A DNA stretch of 64,000 nucleotides from Nissolia schottii (lineage: Eukaryota; Streptophyta; Magnoliopsida; Fabales; Fabaceae). The stretch covers positions 540,122 to 604,121 of the forward strand of contig QANU01087068.1 in the NCBI GenBank assembly GCA_003254905.1. The letters are read 5' to 3'. Below are positions 1 to 12,900 of the stretch, piece by piece. Position 1 is the stretch's first letter; each line of letters begins with the position of its first letter. A program made the translations under genes and the position numbers. The notes beneath the pieces are model-generated. The model was not told the DNA's origin. It worked only from the letters and a program-made list of their open reading frames with translations, and ran no database searches.

Positions 1-3000
1 CTTCTAAATCTAGGAAAAGTGGATCTCTGAAACGAAGTGCTGGTAATTATTTTTCTTTTGCCTTCCAGTTCAATGCTCCTTGCTGATGCAATTCTCTTGT
101 ATGATGCTGAAAGAATCTTATGAAATTCTGTTAGTTTGTTCAATCTAACATATTTTATATGCTTAAGAGGAATAAGGATCCTTCTTATTGTATTTTCTCA
201 AATCTTAATCTAATAAAATTTCTTTCCTAACAAAAAAGTGTCGTAGACATTGTTGCGTTTAGCAACATAATTGTACATTTTTGCCTGTGCTTCATTTGCT
301 GCTGATGATAGGCAAAACTTAGTGCCAGGTTAGTGCCAGGTTGGAAATGTCTTCCGATGTGTAGCTGATGTAGAGTCATTGGGAGGCTGTTTGAAAATTG
401 TTCATTTAACCATAAAAAATGTGCTTTTCGAAACATTGTTGCCATTCTTCTGTCCTTGTTTGATTAATATTTGGCGTAGTCTTCAATTAGACTTTGCTCA
501 CATGATGATCTGAAGTGTGTCATGTGAAACACGGAATTCTTGTAAAATATTTTGGCATCAGATTTTATAATGCTACATTGAGTCTGTTCTTTTGAATCCA
601 TGGTTAAACTGATCTACACTTTTTTTTTTCCTTTTAATCTGTTAACCGTTTTATGAAATGATGCTAATTTTTATTCATTATTGACCCTTTTGGGCCCTTC
701 TTGTTCAAAAGATGGTTTTGATGAAAATGATCTCCATTTTTAGCATTTGTTGAATTTTCATAGAAATGTTTTTAATTCCATTATTAGAGAGAGGGTTTTT
801 ACTATTTCGAAATTATTCCTTTTGCTTTGTTCAAATAAAATTGTCTAGTAACTCCCTTACTATTTTTCCTGATGTTGTAGAAGCAAGGAACCAGTTGACA
901 GTCTATCATGGCTACCTTACTAGTTCCTATCATACTGGAATTATTTCAGGATTCATGTTAATTTCTTCTTACATGGAAACTGTGGCATCAAGTGGGAAAA
1001 TGGTTAGTACTTCCTGTTTTAGTTCAGGAGAATTACGAGAAAGGAAGTTGCAAGTGGCTAATGATGTACAATCTGGAAATATAATTTTTTTTACCAAGAA
1101 TTCCTTCTTTTTTTGTGAATTTTTCTCTTGTATGCTTGATAACTGAATACACACAATTTTTAATCAGCTGTTATTACGAAATATAAGTAAATGCCAAATT
1201 AACTTGTTTCTAGTGTTCTTGGCATGCTTTAAAACATTCTTTTACTGATCATTATAGCTGATACATGTGTTGCATCTCAGGTCAAAGCAGTAATAATAGG
1301 TCTTGGAGCAGGTTTACTTCCCATGTTTCTTCATGGATGTATCCCCTTTTTGGAAATCGAGGTAATTTTTTACCCGTCATTGTGGGAGGAAATAAATTAG
1401 ATTTCAGACCTAATGCCTGTCGGGCCGGGATCCAAGATGGTTTATTCTTCAGAATGATTTTGTATGACATCATATCTCAATATTTATATTTACAGGCAGT
1501 GGAGTTAGACCCCACAATTGTTGATATTGCAAGGTACTACTTCGGTTTTCTTGAGGATAAACGCTTAAAGGTAGTTAAACATACATACCCGTGCTTCTCT
1601 TCTCAAGCTTTTGTCAGATTTATATATCATTTGAAACCTTTCCATGTACGTAAGGCCTTAGCATACAATTACCAGGTTGGTTTTTAAAAAGGGGTGAAAA
1701 GAATCAAAGTTGGAGAGGATAAAAGAAGAAAAACCTGGGGGCTTAACATTAATCGTTATATCTAGGGTTTTATTAAACACCCAAAAATCATGAAGAAACC
1801 CTCCAAATCTAACTTTAGAATGAACCAAAGAAGTGAAGCCAGATTACTAAATTTCATTAAAGTAAATACCACATGAATTATTAAATATCTTTAAGGAAAA
1901 GATTTCTATCCCTGCTTTGAATCAGACAATTTTGAATGTTGCAAATCAATATTTCAATCTTTTTAAAAAAAAAAAATTTGCAATTTCTTACACTGATTTA
2001 AATATGTGAACATGTGAAGAATGATAATGTGGTAACAGCTGATAAATTAAGTTCAATTTTATATTAGGGGGACCAGTGTTCTAAAGACTGATCGATCCAC
2101 AGTATGATTTACCACTTTCATGAACTAGTCTCGGCATAGGGAGGTCACAACTGTGTCCATTATTAAATCTCATTATTTTGGGAACCCAGGTGCATATAGC
2201 TGATGGAATCCAGTTTGTCAGAGGTGTTACCAGTTTTGCAGCAGCTCAGATTCATGAAGAAAGTAATACCGAGTCTCCTTCAAATGGGAGTTTAGAGACG
2301 TCTCATTCAAGTGTAGGAACATCAAAAGTCGATATAATTATTGTTGATGTTGACTCTTCAGACCCAAGGTGAATTGATTTATTACATTAATGATCAAGAG
2401 AAAATTTATTAGGCTCTTAAAGGATTATCAGACAATGCCATTGTCTATGATTTTAACAAATCCTGCTTATTCATTGCATATTGTTTACAGCTCTGGAATG
2501 GCATGCCCTGCTCCAGATTTTGTAGACGAGCCTTTTCTTGAGATTGTAAAGGATAAACTTTTGGATCAAGGTCTCTTCGTTGTCAATTTGGTAACCCGGT
2601 CCCAAGCCATCAAGGACACGGTTCTCTTGAAAATGAAAAAGGTGAAAACAGATATTCACATTCATATTCATCTGGGGCTGAGCTTTTTGAGGTCTAGCAG
2701 TATCTTGTCTATTTAGAGATTCAATATAAATGCTTTGATAAAATATCTATATTCTCGTTTTGCTTTCCCTCTGTTTTGATGTGAGACAGTTCATTATATC
2801 CATTTAACTTGAATGAAAATGTGAAGAACTTTTATGCTAATTTTTATGCTTAGTTAATTACATATTGCCATTTGCATATAAAAACTAATATATTGAAAAT
2901 GGACAACTGTAGTTATTATAATGATTCAACATTATAATCCAACTATATTAAAATCATTATCATATTATTTTGGCAACAAAATTCTGGTTCTTGAGTATTT

Positions 3001-3314
3001 TCGTTTATATTGACAGTTATCTATGCCTTATGCTGCGAAAGCATTGTGTTTAATATACTCGAGAGACTGATGACTAAGCAATTTATTTTTGTTTCATTTC
3101 TGCTGTTTTTGCACAGGTTTTCAGCCACATTTTTGCCCTCCAGCTTGATGAGGACATCAATGAAGTCCATTTCGCACTCAAATCAGATTCATGTATTGAG
3201 GATAGCTGCTTTCCTGAAGCTTCTCTTAAACTTGATAAATTGTTGAAGTTGAAACATCCGGAGATAGGCCAAAACATTATTAATGCTACAAAGAAGATCA
3301 GACGTTTGAAGTGA
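1..3314 (+). CDS. METTL13-like (eEF1A methyltransferase family) protein, 3' part of gene
   Basis: This is the C-terminal 281 residues of a class-I SAM-dependent methyltransferase; the 5' part lies outside the window. Exons join in frame at 1-42, 881-1002, 1281-1361, 1496-1570, 2190-2368, 2491-2641 and 3117-3314 (TGA), all with GT/AG introns. Exon 3 encodes the SAM-binding motif I (VIIGLGAGLLP). Exon 4 gives motif II (AVELDPTIVDIAR). Exon 5 holds HIADGIQFVR and the DIIIVDVDSSDP strand. Exon 6 gives GMACPAPDFVD and GLFVVNLVTR. This spermidine-synthase-like fold and motif order match the C-terminal methyltransferase domain of the METTL13 family, which in humans methylates the N-terminus of eEF1A. 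The activity of the plant protein is inferred. The start at base 1 is an artefact of the window edge. The gene ends 612 bases from, and converges with, the beta-galactosidase gene. Confidence 0.88.
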
Positions 3315-3925
3315 GAAACCTAGCTAGCATTCTTGTCTAGGGTTTCTTCATGAGCATGACATTCTCTGATCTATGGGAGAGCTTACTTTCTCAAGTGCAG
3401 AAGCGATTTTGCCAAGCCAAAAATGGTCGTGCTAGTCATGACTGTCATTGATATGTGAATTGGGTTGTAAGTCTATTCATCAATCAAGTACTTGTTTTGG
3501 GTGACGTATAAATTCCATAAGAAAACAAATATTATAGTTTCACCCTTTATTTCGTAGGGTTCTATTTCTGGACTTATTTTGTCGAGCCTTATAATTTCCT
3601 TTTCTTGGGAGTACTTTTTTTGCATTCATGGAAACAGTTCAAAAGCTTGTCGGCGCACAAACAAAAAAGTATGTTTAAAATAAACCCCAAATATGTTTCG
3701 GTCATTTACCCGGATATCGAACGTGCCATAGCATGCACAAGGACATGAATATTGACATTGAAATTATTTACCGTCGTAAGCCAAAACACCAAGCATTTCC
3801 TCTTATCTGTAGTGTACCATAAATCATTACATAATTATCGTATTTATACAACAATGGATAGTGAACACAATTAAGGGTCAACTGTGATGAGCAAGGCTGT
3901 GCCTGCTTAACACCCAACTCATTTT
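3315..3925. other. Convergent intergenic / shared 3' region
   Basis: These are the 3' untranslated sequences of the methyltransferase gene (+) and the beta-galactosidase gene (-). The stretch is AT-rich and I see no ORF, RNA gene or repeat in it. Transcript ends cannot be placed from sequence alone. Confidence 0.6.
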
Positions 3926-6900
3926 TTAAAAGCTGCTTTTAGCCTCAAAGTTGAAGAAGCCATCACTTGATGGTGATGTGCACCTTGCCTCCACAGACAG
4001 CGTTTTGACAACACCCTCACACGGGTCACCTCCGAATACTGTGCTTGATATCTTAATAGAACAGCTCTTTTTCCCTTGACAAGCCTGAAAGCGTGATAAA
4101 TATATTTAGAGCCTCTAGAACTACAACCTTAGCGTAAAAAGTAGTTTAAGAGAGTCTACAAGCCTAAGTTAGGTAAGATCACGTAGGACAATTTTAGTGC
4201 CACTTGAAAATTAGGTTTGGGTGAACCATGCAACTATATCCCCCCTCACCCCCCCCCCCCCAAAAAAATGATATATAGGCATCGGGCATGAATAAGTATG
4301 GAGTAGCTACTGACAAATCGACTAGTGTTATCGATAGTAGATAGCTAAAAACCTGCTCTGAATACTATTAGCACCGCTATAATTGTTATAGCACCACTAT
4401 AACCATTATTAATAACATAACAGTGTGCTCCATTTTCACTACACTATAGCACTATAGCATCACTATAGCCACTTTTTAAGAACACTGATCCACTAGTTAC
4501 TTCCTTAATACATGGTAAACCCAAGAGCATCTTTCCAAAGAGGGGTGTACAAATTTTTTTATCAAGAAATGATAGGATGACAAATATTTGAGACAACCAC
4601 ACTCACAAAGGTGTGAGATCCACCATACCTTTGTGAGTGTGGTTGTCTAAAAATTGTCCTAAATAGTTGTCACCATACATTACTCTTTTTTATCACAATT
4701 CATAGCTAGGTACCTTGCTATGTTAAGTAAAAAGCTACTTCTTGTAGAGTTTACCTTGGAAACTATGGACACTGAACTAGGTGCATGGCAGTTCCCTCTA
4801 GAAAAACTCTGACAACTACCTCCAGGAGTTCCAAAGCTAGCAAAGGTTATGGACGAAATTATTTGTCCATCTTGGCATAGTAAGTGCATTTCAGGTTTCA
4901 TATTATTTACAGAAACTTCTTCGCCAACTAGATCTGCGTTCACCAACTTCTGCAAAGGTGGATAGTGGGACTCTGACACTTGAGCACATATTGTTCTGGC
5001 CGAGTGTAACTTGACAGAAATCCCATAGGGATCTCCACCAGTTTCCTCCAGAATGATAAGTAAATTGTTTGATGCTCTCAACCATGATCGTGGCACATGG
5101 TACCTGGAGATTATTGACCAATAACTCAAAATTAAAGGTGCACGGTAGTACAATAATGGATGTAAAGGTGCAGCTCAACGGTTTAGCTACTTTAAAGTCC
5201 ACATAATGGATGTAAAGGTGCAGATTATTGACCAATAACTCAAGTTTTTTGTTGTAAAATGAAACCAACAGTTTTAGCTAATTTAAAGACCACATACAAG
5301 GTTTGAGTAGGCTTTCCACAATTAGTCGAACACTTGTCTGAATCGTATGCTCCACGATAATCACATACTTGTTGACATCCATCTTTAGGGGAAACTCGAG
5401 TCCAGTATCTTCCAATGTTGTTACCATTCACCCATGCCTGACCTTTCCCCATGCTTTCCAAATCAAGAGCAACTGGATCTGTGCCATCAGGGACATCAAA
5501 ATATGTCTGCTTGAATAAAGAGAGGTGGTTAGTATTACTTCTAGGTCAGTAGTAAAACAGAACTACATGCTTGGAAAAGCATGGATGCGCCATGAACAGA
5601 GAGGATATCTTGTCCAGAGTACATGATGTATAATACTAGCAAATTTACATAAATTATTCAGGTTTAAATGCATTATCTACTGCAGGTAAGTCAATAACAA
5701 TAATGACAATGATGACGATAACATTTTGTCATGGATATCTTTAGTGATAAAGCCATTCTTAGGTCTACAATCACCTAATAGCTTAAGCACTTTTGGGGAG
5801 CTTGTCCTTCTTGACGTTTATTTTGAGCCGCTTTTACCCATCGGTCAAAGGTTTAATCCTTGGTTCTGACCAGAGGGTCATCTTATGAGGGGGCATGTTA
5901 AAGTTAAAACTCATCTTGGGCCGGTCCTAGCAACTTAGCAATAATGTCAGATTTGAAATCTATAAAGGACCGACTCTACCAACTCTCCAAAAAATTTAAG
6001 CTGTTTAGCAGAAACTCATGAATGATTTCCACACCCCCTTGCAAAGAGTTCTTAGTGCTGGAAGCATGGAAAATGTATACGCCTATTTAACCTCGTGTAA
6101 ATTCCTTATTTAGAAGAATGGAAGCATCAAAGATCAAACTAATGACTTGGTCATAAAGATTTTTGAAACCATGTCAAGGACCAACTCTCTTAGGAGCTTA
6201 AGCTATTGGATAGAGGCTCATGATGGTTTTATATTTCTAACAAAATAAATATAAATTAGCTATAAGCTATTTTCTTTCATTATTATATTTTATTATACAA
6301 TAGTTCTCATAGTCATAGATATGTACCTTGTACCATGTGAATATGGATGGAATGGCATCATGAGTCAATTCAACCCAGTCTGCATTTTCATTCTCTTCAC
6401 TGTAATATTCTAAAAACTCACCCTGAAGCCCAACCTAGGATAAAAATGAGTAAACTGAAGTTAGTAATATCGAACTCTACTTACTGTATTTATTCTAACT
6501 TTACTAGTCTACTTACGAAGATCATACAGGTGTAGGGTACTATATCTAGTAGCATTTTCCATTAGAAACTAGTTATCTAGTATTACCTTTTGCTCTAGTA
6601 AGGATCTCAAACATTATATACATACCTGGTAGGTCCATAATGATTTTGACAGATCTATATCTCCACTTTTAAATCCAGTGAGCTTGATTGTACCTCTAAT
6701 CCCTCCTCCATCTTTCTCAAGGAAGGCACCATAATTCTGTAACATTGTATCAAATAGTGCAAAAAATTATGTAAAGTTAGTAATCATTATCCCTCATTTG
6801 TATTACTATGATTTTAAAATTACATTATTTTCAAGAATGCAAGTGCTAAATATTCATTGGTTGGGTAAAAAAGGCATATACAAGAATGGTTAGGTGTTTA

Positions 6901-9900
6901 TGAAAGTGTATGAAGTCTTGTACTGTCGTCAATTGATACCTACCTACCCTATACACATGCATATTCGTGTATGCAGGTGTCTAGTGATTTTAAATAATTT
7001 AAGGTTTCATAACTATCCATAAAGATATAGGTTTAAAATGATGGCAGGAAGTTTACCTGCAAACCCACTGTTTGAGACAACAGTGTTAAATTGTTGTACC
7101 CAGGGACAAATTGAACAGTCTGAACCACCTTGACCCAGTGACCAACCACATTACCTTCACTTGGAAAAGACATAAAACTATGTGAATATAAAGAGAAAAG
7201 AAATTAATATTCAAATTCTTATGCTCAACAATTATAATATAATTGGAGCTTCTATTTAAAAAAATCCAGATTAAAACTCTAAAAATATAACAATTATGAT
7301 ATAATAGGTGCTTATATTGAGGTAACAATGAAATGAATAACAAGAACAGAGTTCAACTAGAACTTTTCTAAATGAATAAAAACGAAAATAACAGAAACAG
7401 TAACCAAGCATTTTTCCCATTAGATATGGCCGGTTACATTGTTCAAATGACGCCATTGTGTCGTATTGAAATAAATTACAAATAAATCACTCACTTAAAG
7501 TAAAATTGACAGTTCATAAATTAGTTCATACCAATTAAGCTTCACCGACATTGTTAATTGAAGGTCCAAGATGCATATGAAATGTAAGGAGAAGTTATGA
7601 GATCAGAAAAAGATATGCAAGCATAATGTACGCAGTGCCCAATCAGGGAGTTAAGGAGGGGGGGAAATGCATATAAAATGTAAGTATTTGCTGTCTTGCA
7701 ATGGTGCATATGAAATGTAAGCAGCAGTTGTCTTTCAACTGAGATATGCATATAAATTGCTTATTCCTTAAATTAATAGTGAAGTAGTGAAAGATTTTAA
7801 GACATCAATGTGTTTTTGATCCCCTGTAGGTATACCTATTTTTGGTTTTAGTACATGTCAAATTTTGAGCTTAGTTTGGGTTCCTATTTTTTTTTAAGTA
7901 AGTAAATTTAGTCCCTGATCTCACTAATTTTTGAAAAATTAGAACTTCCATTAAATTTAAGGAATATACAAATAAGAAACATGCCCATTATATTCACATA
8001 TAGTGCTATAAGATAAATTACCTATAAGTTGGCCATTGACGAATACACGTAATATGTCACGGATAGCATCTATAGTAAGTTTTGGATTTGCATCATTTTT
8101 CTTCCAAAACAAGACGTCCCCATCTGAAACATATATTCTGCATTTTAAATAGAATAGCAATTAGAAAGCATAAAATAAATACATAAAACAATATTTGGGG
8201 AAAAATTCAATGCATTTTCATGCAATTGAAAGCATAGTTTTTTTCTAGGGAATAACTTTGGCAGATATACAGAGCAAATGGCAGAGAGCCCTTTGGTTTT
8301 GGCGTCTTTTATGTATCTCACATCTTTTCTTTAGTTTAGGTATGCAGGATATCTTTTTCTCTCCCATCTTTCCTTGTATAATGAGCTTTCTTTTGGGATA
8401 AAAATCTTGTAAGATATAAAATCATTCATATGCCAGTTTCACTGTACAAGCTTTTAGGAAAGTTAGCCCTTGAAATGGTAGCATGGCTACAATGACTAAA
8501 TAGTTCGGAATTTATCCTTACCCCAATGTACAACACATTCTAATAAAAACGTTTAATTGAAGTGAAGGTGGAGTATGCTTGTATGTTGTCCATGCTTCAA
8601 ACCCAAAAGGTTTTTGCTTGAGGGAGTGCTTTAAATATAAAACTATCTACAAGTGTTCACCTAAAAGCTTAAACCTTTAGGAAAGTTGTCCCTGACACCT
8701 CCTCTAATGAATTCTTCTATCTAAAAGAAGACAGGTAACAAGTAAAGCTACGTATTACATGCCACATATGTCTGGAACTAAGAGTAAAACAAGCAACATA
8801 GTATCTTCTGTAAAGCATATAATACCACGGCAGAATAATCGGGTGCTTAATTACCTGGTTGAATACCATAGATAGTCAGATTGATCCTTTGTGACATTTA
8901 AGTGCTCCCATATACCTTGTACAGTGAAAGTGCTCTTACTCCAAACACTGATTGGCTCTTTCACAGTCATCCAAGAGTTTGAGCTGTGAGAAATGTCATT
9001 TTGGTGCATCAATTGCTGGGCTGGGAAAGAACTTGAGACAAGTGGCAAATCAAACTCGAATAGTTTAACTGAAGTTTGTGCTCCAATCTGTACAAATTTT
9101 AAAAAAAATGTTTCACAACCCAGAGATAATACGAACATTCCTCTAATAAGTTTAATAATGGCATTTTAAAACATGTATAACTTACAAAAAGAGTACTTGA
9201 GATGACAAGGATTTCATTCAAACATTCCAAAGTACAACAAAAAAGCAAAAAGGTGAAACTAAAATTTATAATACCAATAGTTCTGTCAAATCACTATAAT
9301 TCCCTGGACCAGTCTTGATGATTAGCCTTCATGGTTTTGGTAGTTGTAAACTCCCCATTTTTTCTGACAAGGCTTCTTCCGCACAAAGACTTGATTGGAG
9401 ATGAGATTGTATTTGGCTTTTGTATGTTGTAAAGCACATGGTCTTTTTAATGTGGTTTAACTAAGATTTGTTGAGGGATTGGATAGTGTTGCTCTGTTGA
9501 TTTTAACTTTTTTCTTTCTTGTTCTCTATTTCTTTTGTTTAAGAGGGTTCCTTATCCTGCCTAACTTTTTCTCTTTGTATTAAATTGCTTCTCTTATCCT
9601 AGAAAAAACTTAGTTGCAATTATATAAACAGTTTTAGTTGCAATTATATAAACAGTTTGTGTAGAAAGCGATTTTAATCATCCAACCGTTCAACTTAACA
9701 AATTATTATGTAGATCTTGGGTATCAAATTTGGAAATTCTACACAAGAATTATATAATCAAGGGGTTGATACTTCAGTTTCTTTCAAAAGGTTGTCATAA
9801 ACCAATTTTAAGACAACATATGAAGTAGAGCTGGAAAACAATGCTGGACTAACTAGAAATTTTATGAATGATGAAAACCTTCCAATTTAAGGGTGGATTT

Positions 9901-12900
9901 TCAGAAAAATTCATAATACAAAAGGCTATGCATTGATATAAATTTATTTTGATATACACTGGTATATATGAATGACCAATAGGTAAACTAATGTATGAGT
10001 AGGTGAGACACAAGTTGATATCATGCCAAATTTTTTAGAGCCTAAGGGTTATCCCGAACAAACCTTGGCTGTATTGAAAACTGTATTCCTGCAATCTGGC
10101 AAAATACTCACAGACCATGGTGGTATTGTGTATTTTTTACCATGGAAAGTCACAGTAGCCGCTTTTCGTTCATCAATGTTGGCAAGAAATGCAGAGCATA
10201 TGCCAGGAAATTCAGACAGAGTCAAGTTCAGTCCTTCAGGGTGAACATCTGCTTGGTACACATGTGCCTGAAGTTGATAAGAAAATTAATTTTAAAAATA
10301 ATTGAATGTGGCTTTGGAAATAGTGGGAGTTAATGTTCATTGTGAATACTAGGATCATAGCAAGTAGCTCTATTCCTAATTATTTTCCAAGCAATGTAAG
10401 ATGCATCCATTCTTGTATGTATATACATATCAGCTAGCTGGGTGCAAATCACACAATCAATTCTCAAATGATCCAGTTAGTATAATAATTTATAACTTAA
10501 ACTTTAAAGAGAGTTGATCCCTAATAAGGTATCAAAGCCTATATAACCAAGCAGTCAAAAGTTCGATCCTCTTTGCCACTACAAATTGAATTTCAGCACA
10601 AGGTAAACGCGCAATGTTCATGCATCATATGTAGAGGGTTCTAGCCCGAGACAGTGTGTTAAATATATAAAACCATTCATGATTCTTCACCTAACAGCTT
10701 AAGTTTTTAGAAGAGTTAGTACAGTGAAAATCAAAAAAATATGAAATTAATCAACCACAATGCTTGAAATTCTATAAAATAAACTATTTCAGGCTTGGTT
10801 CAAACCTCCTGCTTTGGACCCAATTTTATATATGTTGGTACATCAGCGGCCACTAGAGCAGGCTCACAAAGCTTTAAAGCAGCATGTAAATCTTTCAAGT
10901 GACCCCATTTTGGCTCGCTCAGAAGACCTAGACAAATAAGGTTCATCAACTCATTGTCATCAACCATGTCAACAGCTGTATGAATCCCAAGATTAGATAC
11001 CATCGGAACAGCTCAGAGTCTTATTCTTCTACATACCATACTCATCAATAGGAGCATCATAATCATAACTTGTAATTTGCAAGGGTCCCCCTGCAGTGCG
11101 ACCAAAATTCGTACCGCCAAAAAACTGTAATATAAAAGGCTGGTCAAGATGCTGGTTGCAGGAACTCATCCACAAAAACCAAAATTTATATTCAATATAT
11201 GATAAAACCTATATAAACATATTACATTCATCATAAATAAATCAAAAGGTGGTGAAAGAAAAGTAACATAGCACATTAGCTTGAGACAAAGAATAAGCTT
11301 GAGACAAAAACCCCAAGGGAAGTAGAAAAGCAGAATCATGAGATGACAAAGAATAAAAGGTGGTAAAAGAACAGCAACATAGTAAAGCCCTCCAATACAA
11401 TTATTTTGGACAGAATCCTCCATTGGATAACCATTAGCCTAGCACATTAAATAAGCCAGATGTGAAATTTTAGTCAAACTATAAAAGAAAATCCATCTAC
11501 TATAATACCATATAATAATTTTGAAAGCTTCCTCCACGTTGGAAAAAGCGTGCAACCGCAAATGCAAGGTCTTCAACAGGTCTATGAGGCAATCTTCCAC
11601 CCCATTCTGTATACCTTCAAAAAGTCAGTTGGAAATAATCACTATATTCATCACCATACAACCAAATACTTATTAAGATGTCAAAACAGTTCTTGCTACC
11701 TGAAAGGCTTTGAACAGCTTACATAATATGGATTCTTAAACTTATTCATAGAGCTCCAACCAGTCAAACAGCCAATTGTGACATGGTTGAAGGGAATTTG
11801 GAGCATTTTGGGTTGTGTATTAAAAATGGAGAACACCGGCCACTATTGCAGCACTCCATGACAGTAATGATGTCTTCTATGAGCATCCTGAAGCAATCAA
11901 GCTCTACTCGGCTATGCTGCAATAGTGGCCGCTACAGCAACTATTGACAACCCTGATAGAAGGTAATTCCCTGAAGGATGTGATCATACCATCCATCCCA
12001 GTTCTCTGTCCACATAATTGGTTTGTTAGGAGAGTTTGGTTTGAATCCATCACAGTAGTATGCATTGCATGTATTGATCTGTGAACAGCAATACAATCTA
12101 TGAATATGAACAAGAATAATCAACAGGAAAATTACAAAAAAAGATGAACGAATTCTTGGTAACGATATTTACAATTAGAAACAATTAAGTACTCAGATGG
12201 TTAATGATATTCAAAAAGTAGCAAATGAATTTTAATGTAATTAACCACTAGAATTGGTAGTTATTTCTTAACTGGAAATATTTAAACTAAGAATCCTTTT
12301 TGTTACTTTTCCACAATCAGTAAGAGAGACCTGAACATTTACTGTTATTTTAATTAAGCATAGGTGTTGCTACCACAAATCTTTTCAATAATGAAAGGTA
12401 TATAATTTACAATATTGTATGGAGCATCAGTTTGCCTGCACATGACCCATGGAACACCAGCACCAAGACTTAGAGCCATTCTAGCCGCCCATTTGACATA
12501 CTCTTTACCTCCTTGGCCATAGGAGCCCTCAATGTTCCCATATTCATTCTCAATCTGCCAAAATACCGTCAAATGTCTTGTTAAACTTTGCATTCTACAA
12601 AGGGAAGCATCAAATTCAACACTTGCATGTGGTAGTTCCAAGATAAGAGAATAAAGCATCATCACCAATTATCTAATGTAAAATACTATGGTGTCTGCTC
12701 ATAAGCTGGAAAGCTAATTAACTTGTAACTCGGGTTTTATAATCAGAATACAGAAGTGAAGAATATATCAGATGTGGGAATTATCACTCGCCTTTACCAA
12801 CCATGCAGCATGCTACATATACATGTCACCTATTTAGGTTATTCCAACAGAAACTGGAGTAAGAAATTCGATGAGAAAAAATTTCAAAGTTAAATCCATG

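Noticed and set aside
227..445. Minus-strand 72-codon frame in the first methyltransferase intron
   Set aside because: It lies between two exons that join in perfect phase on the plus strand, and has no recognisable domain.
10023..10244. Plus-strand frames across 10023-10333
   Set aside because: They are antisense to beta-galactosidase exon 11, which is clearly supported by family motifs and splice sites.
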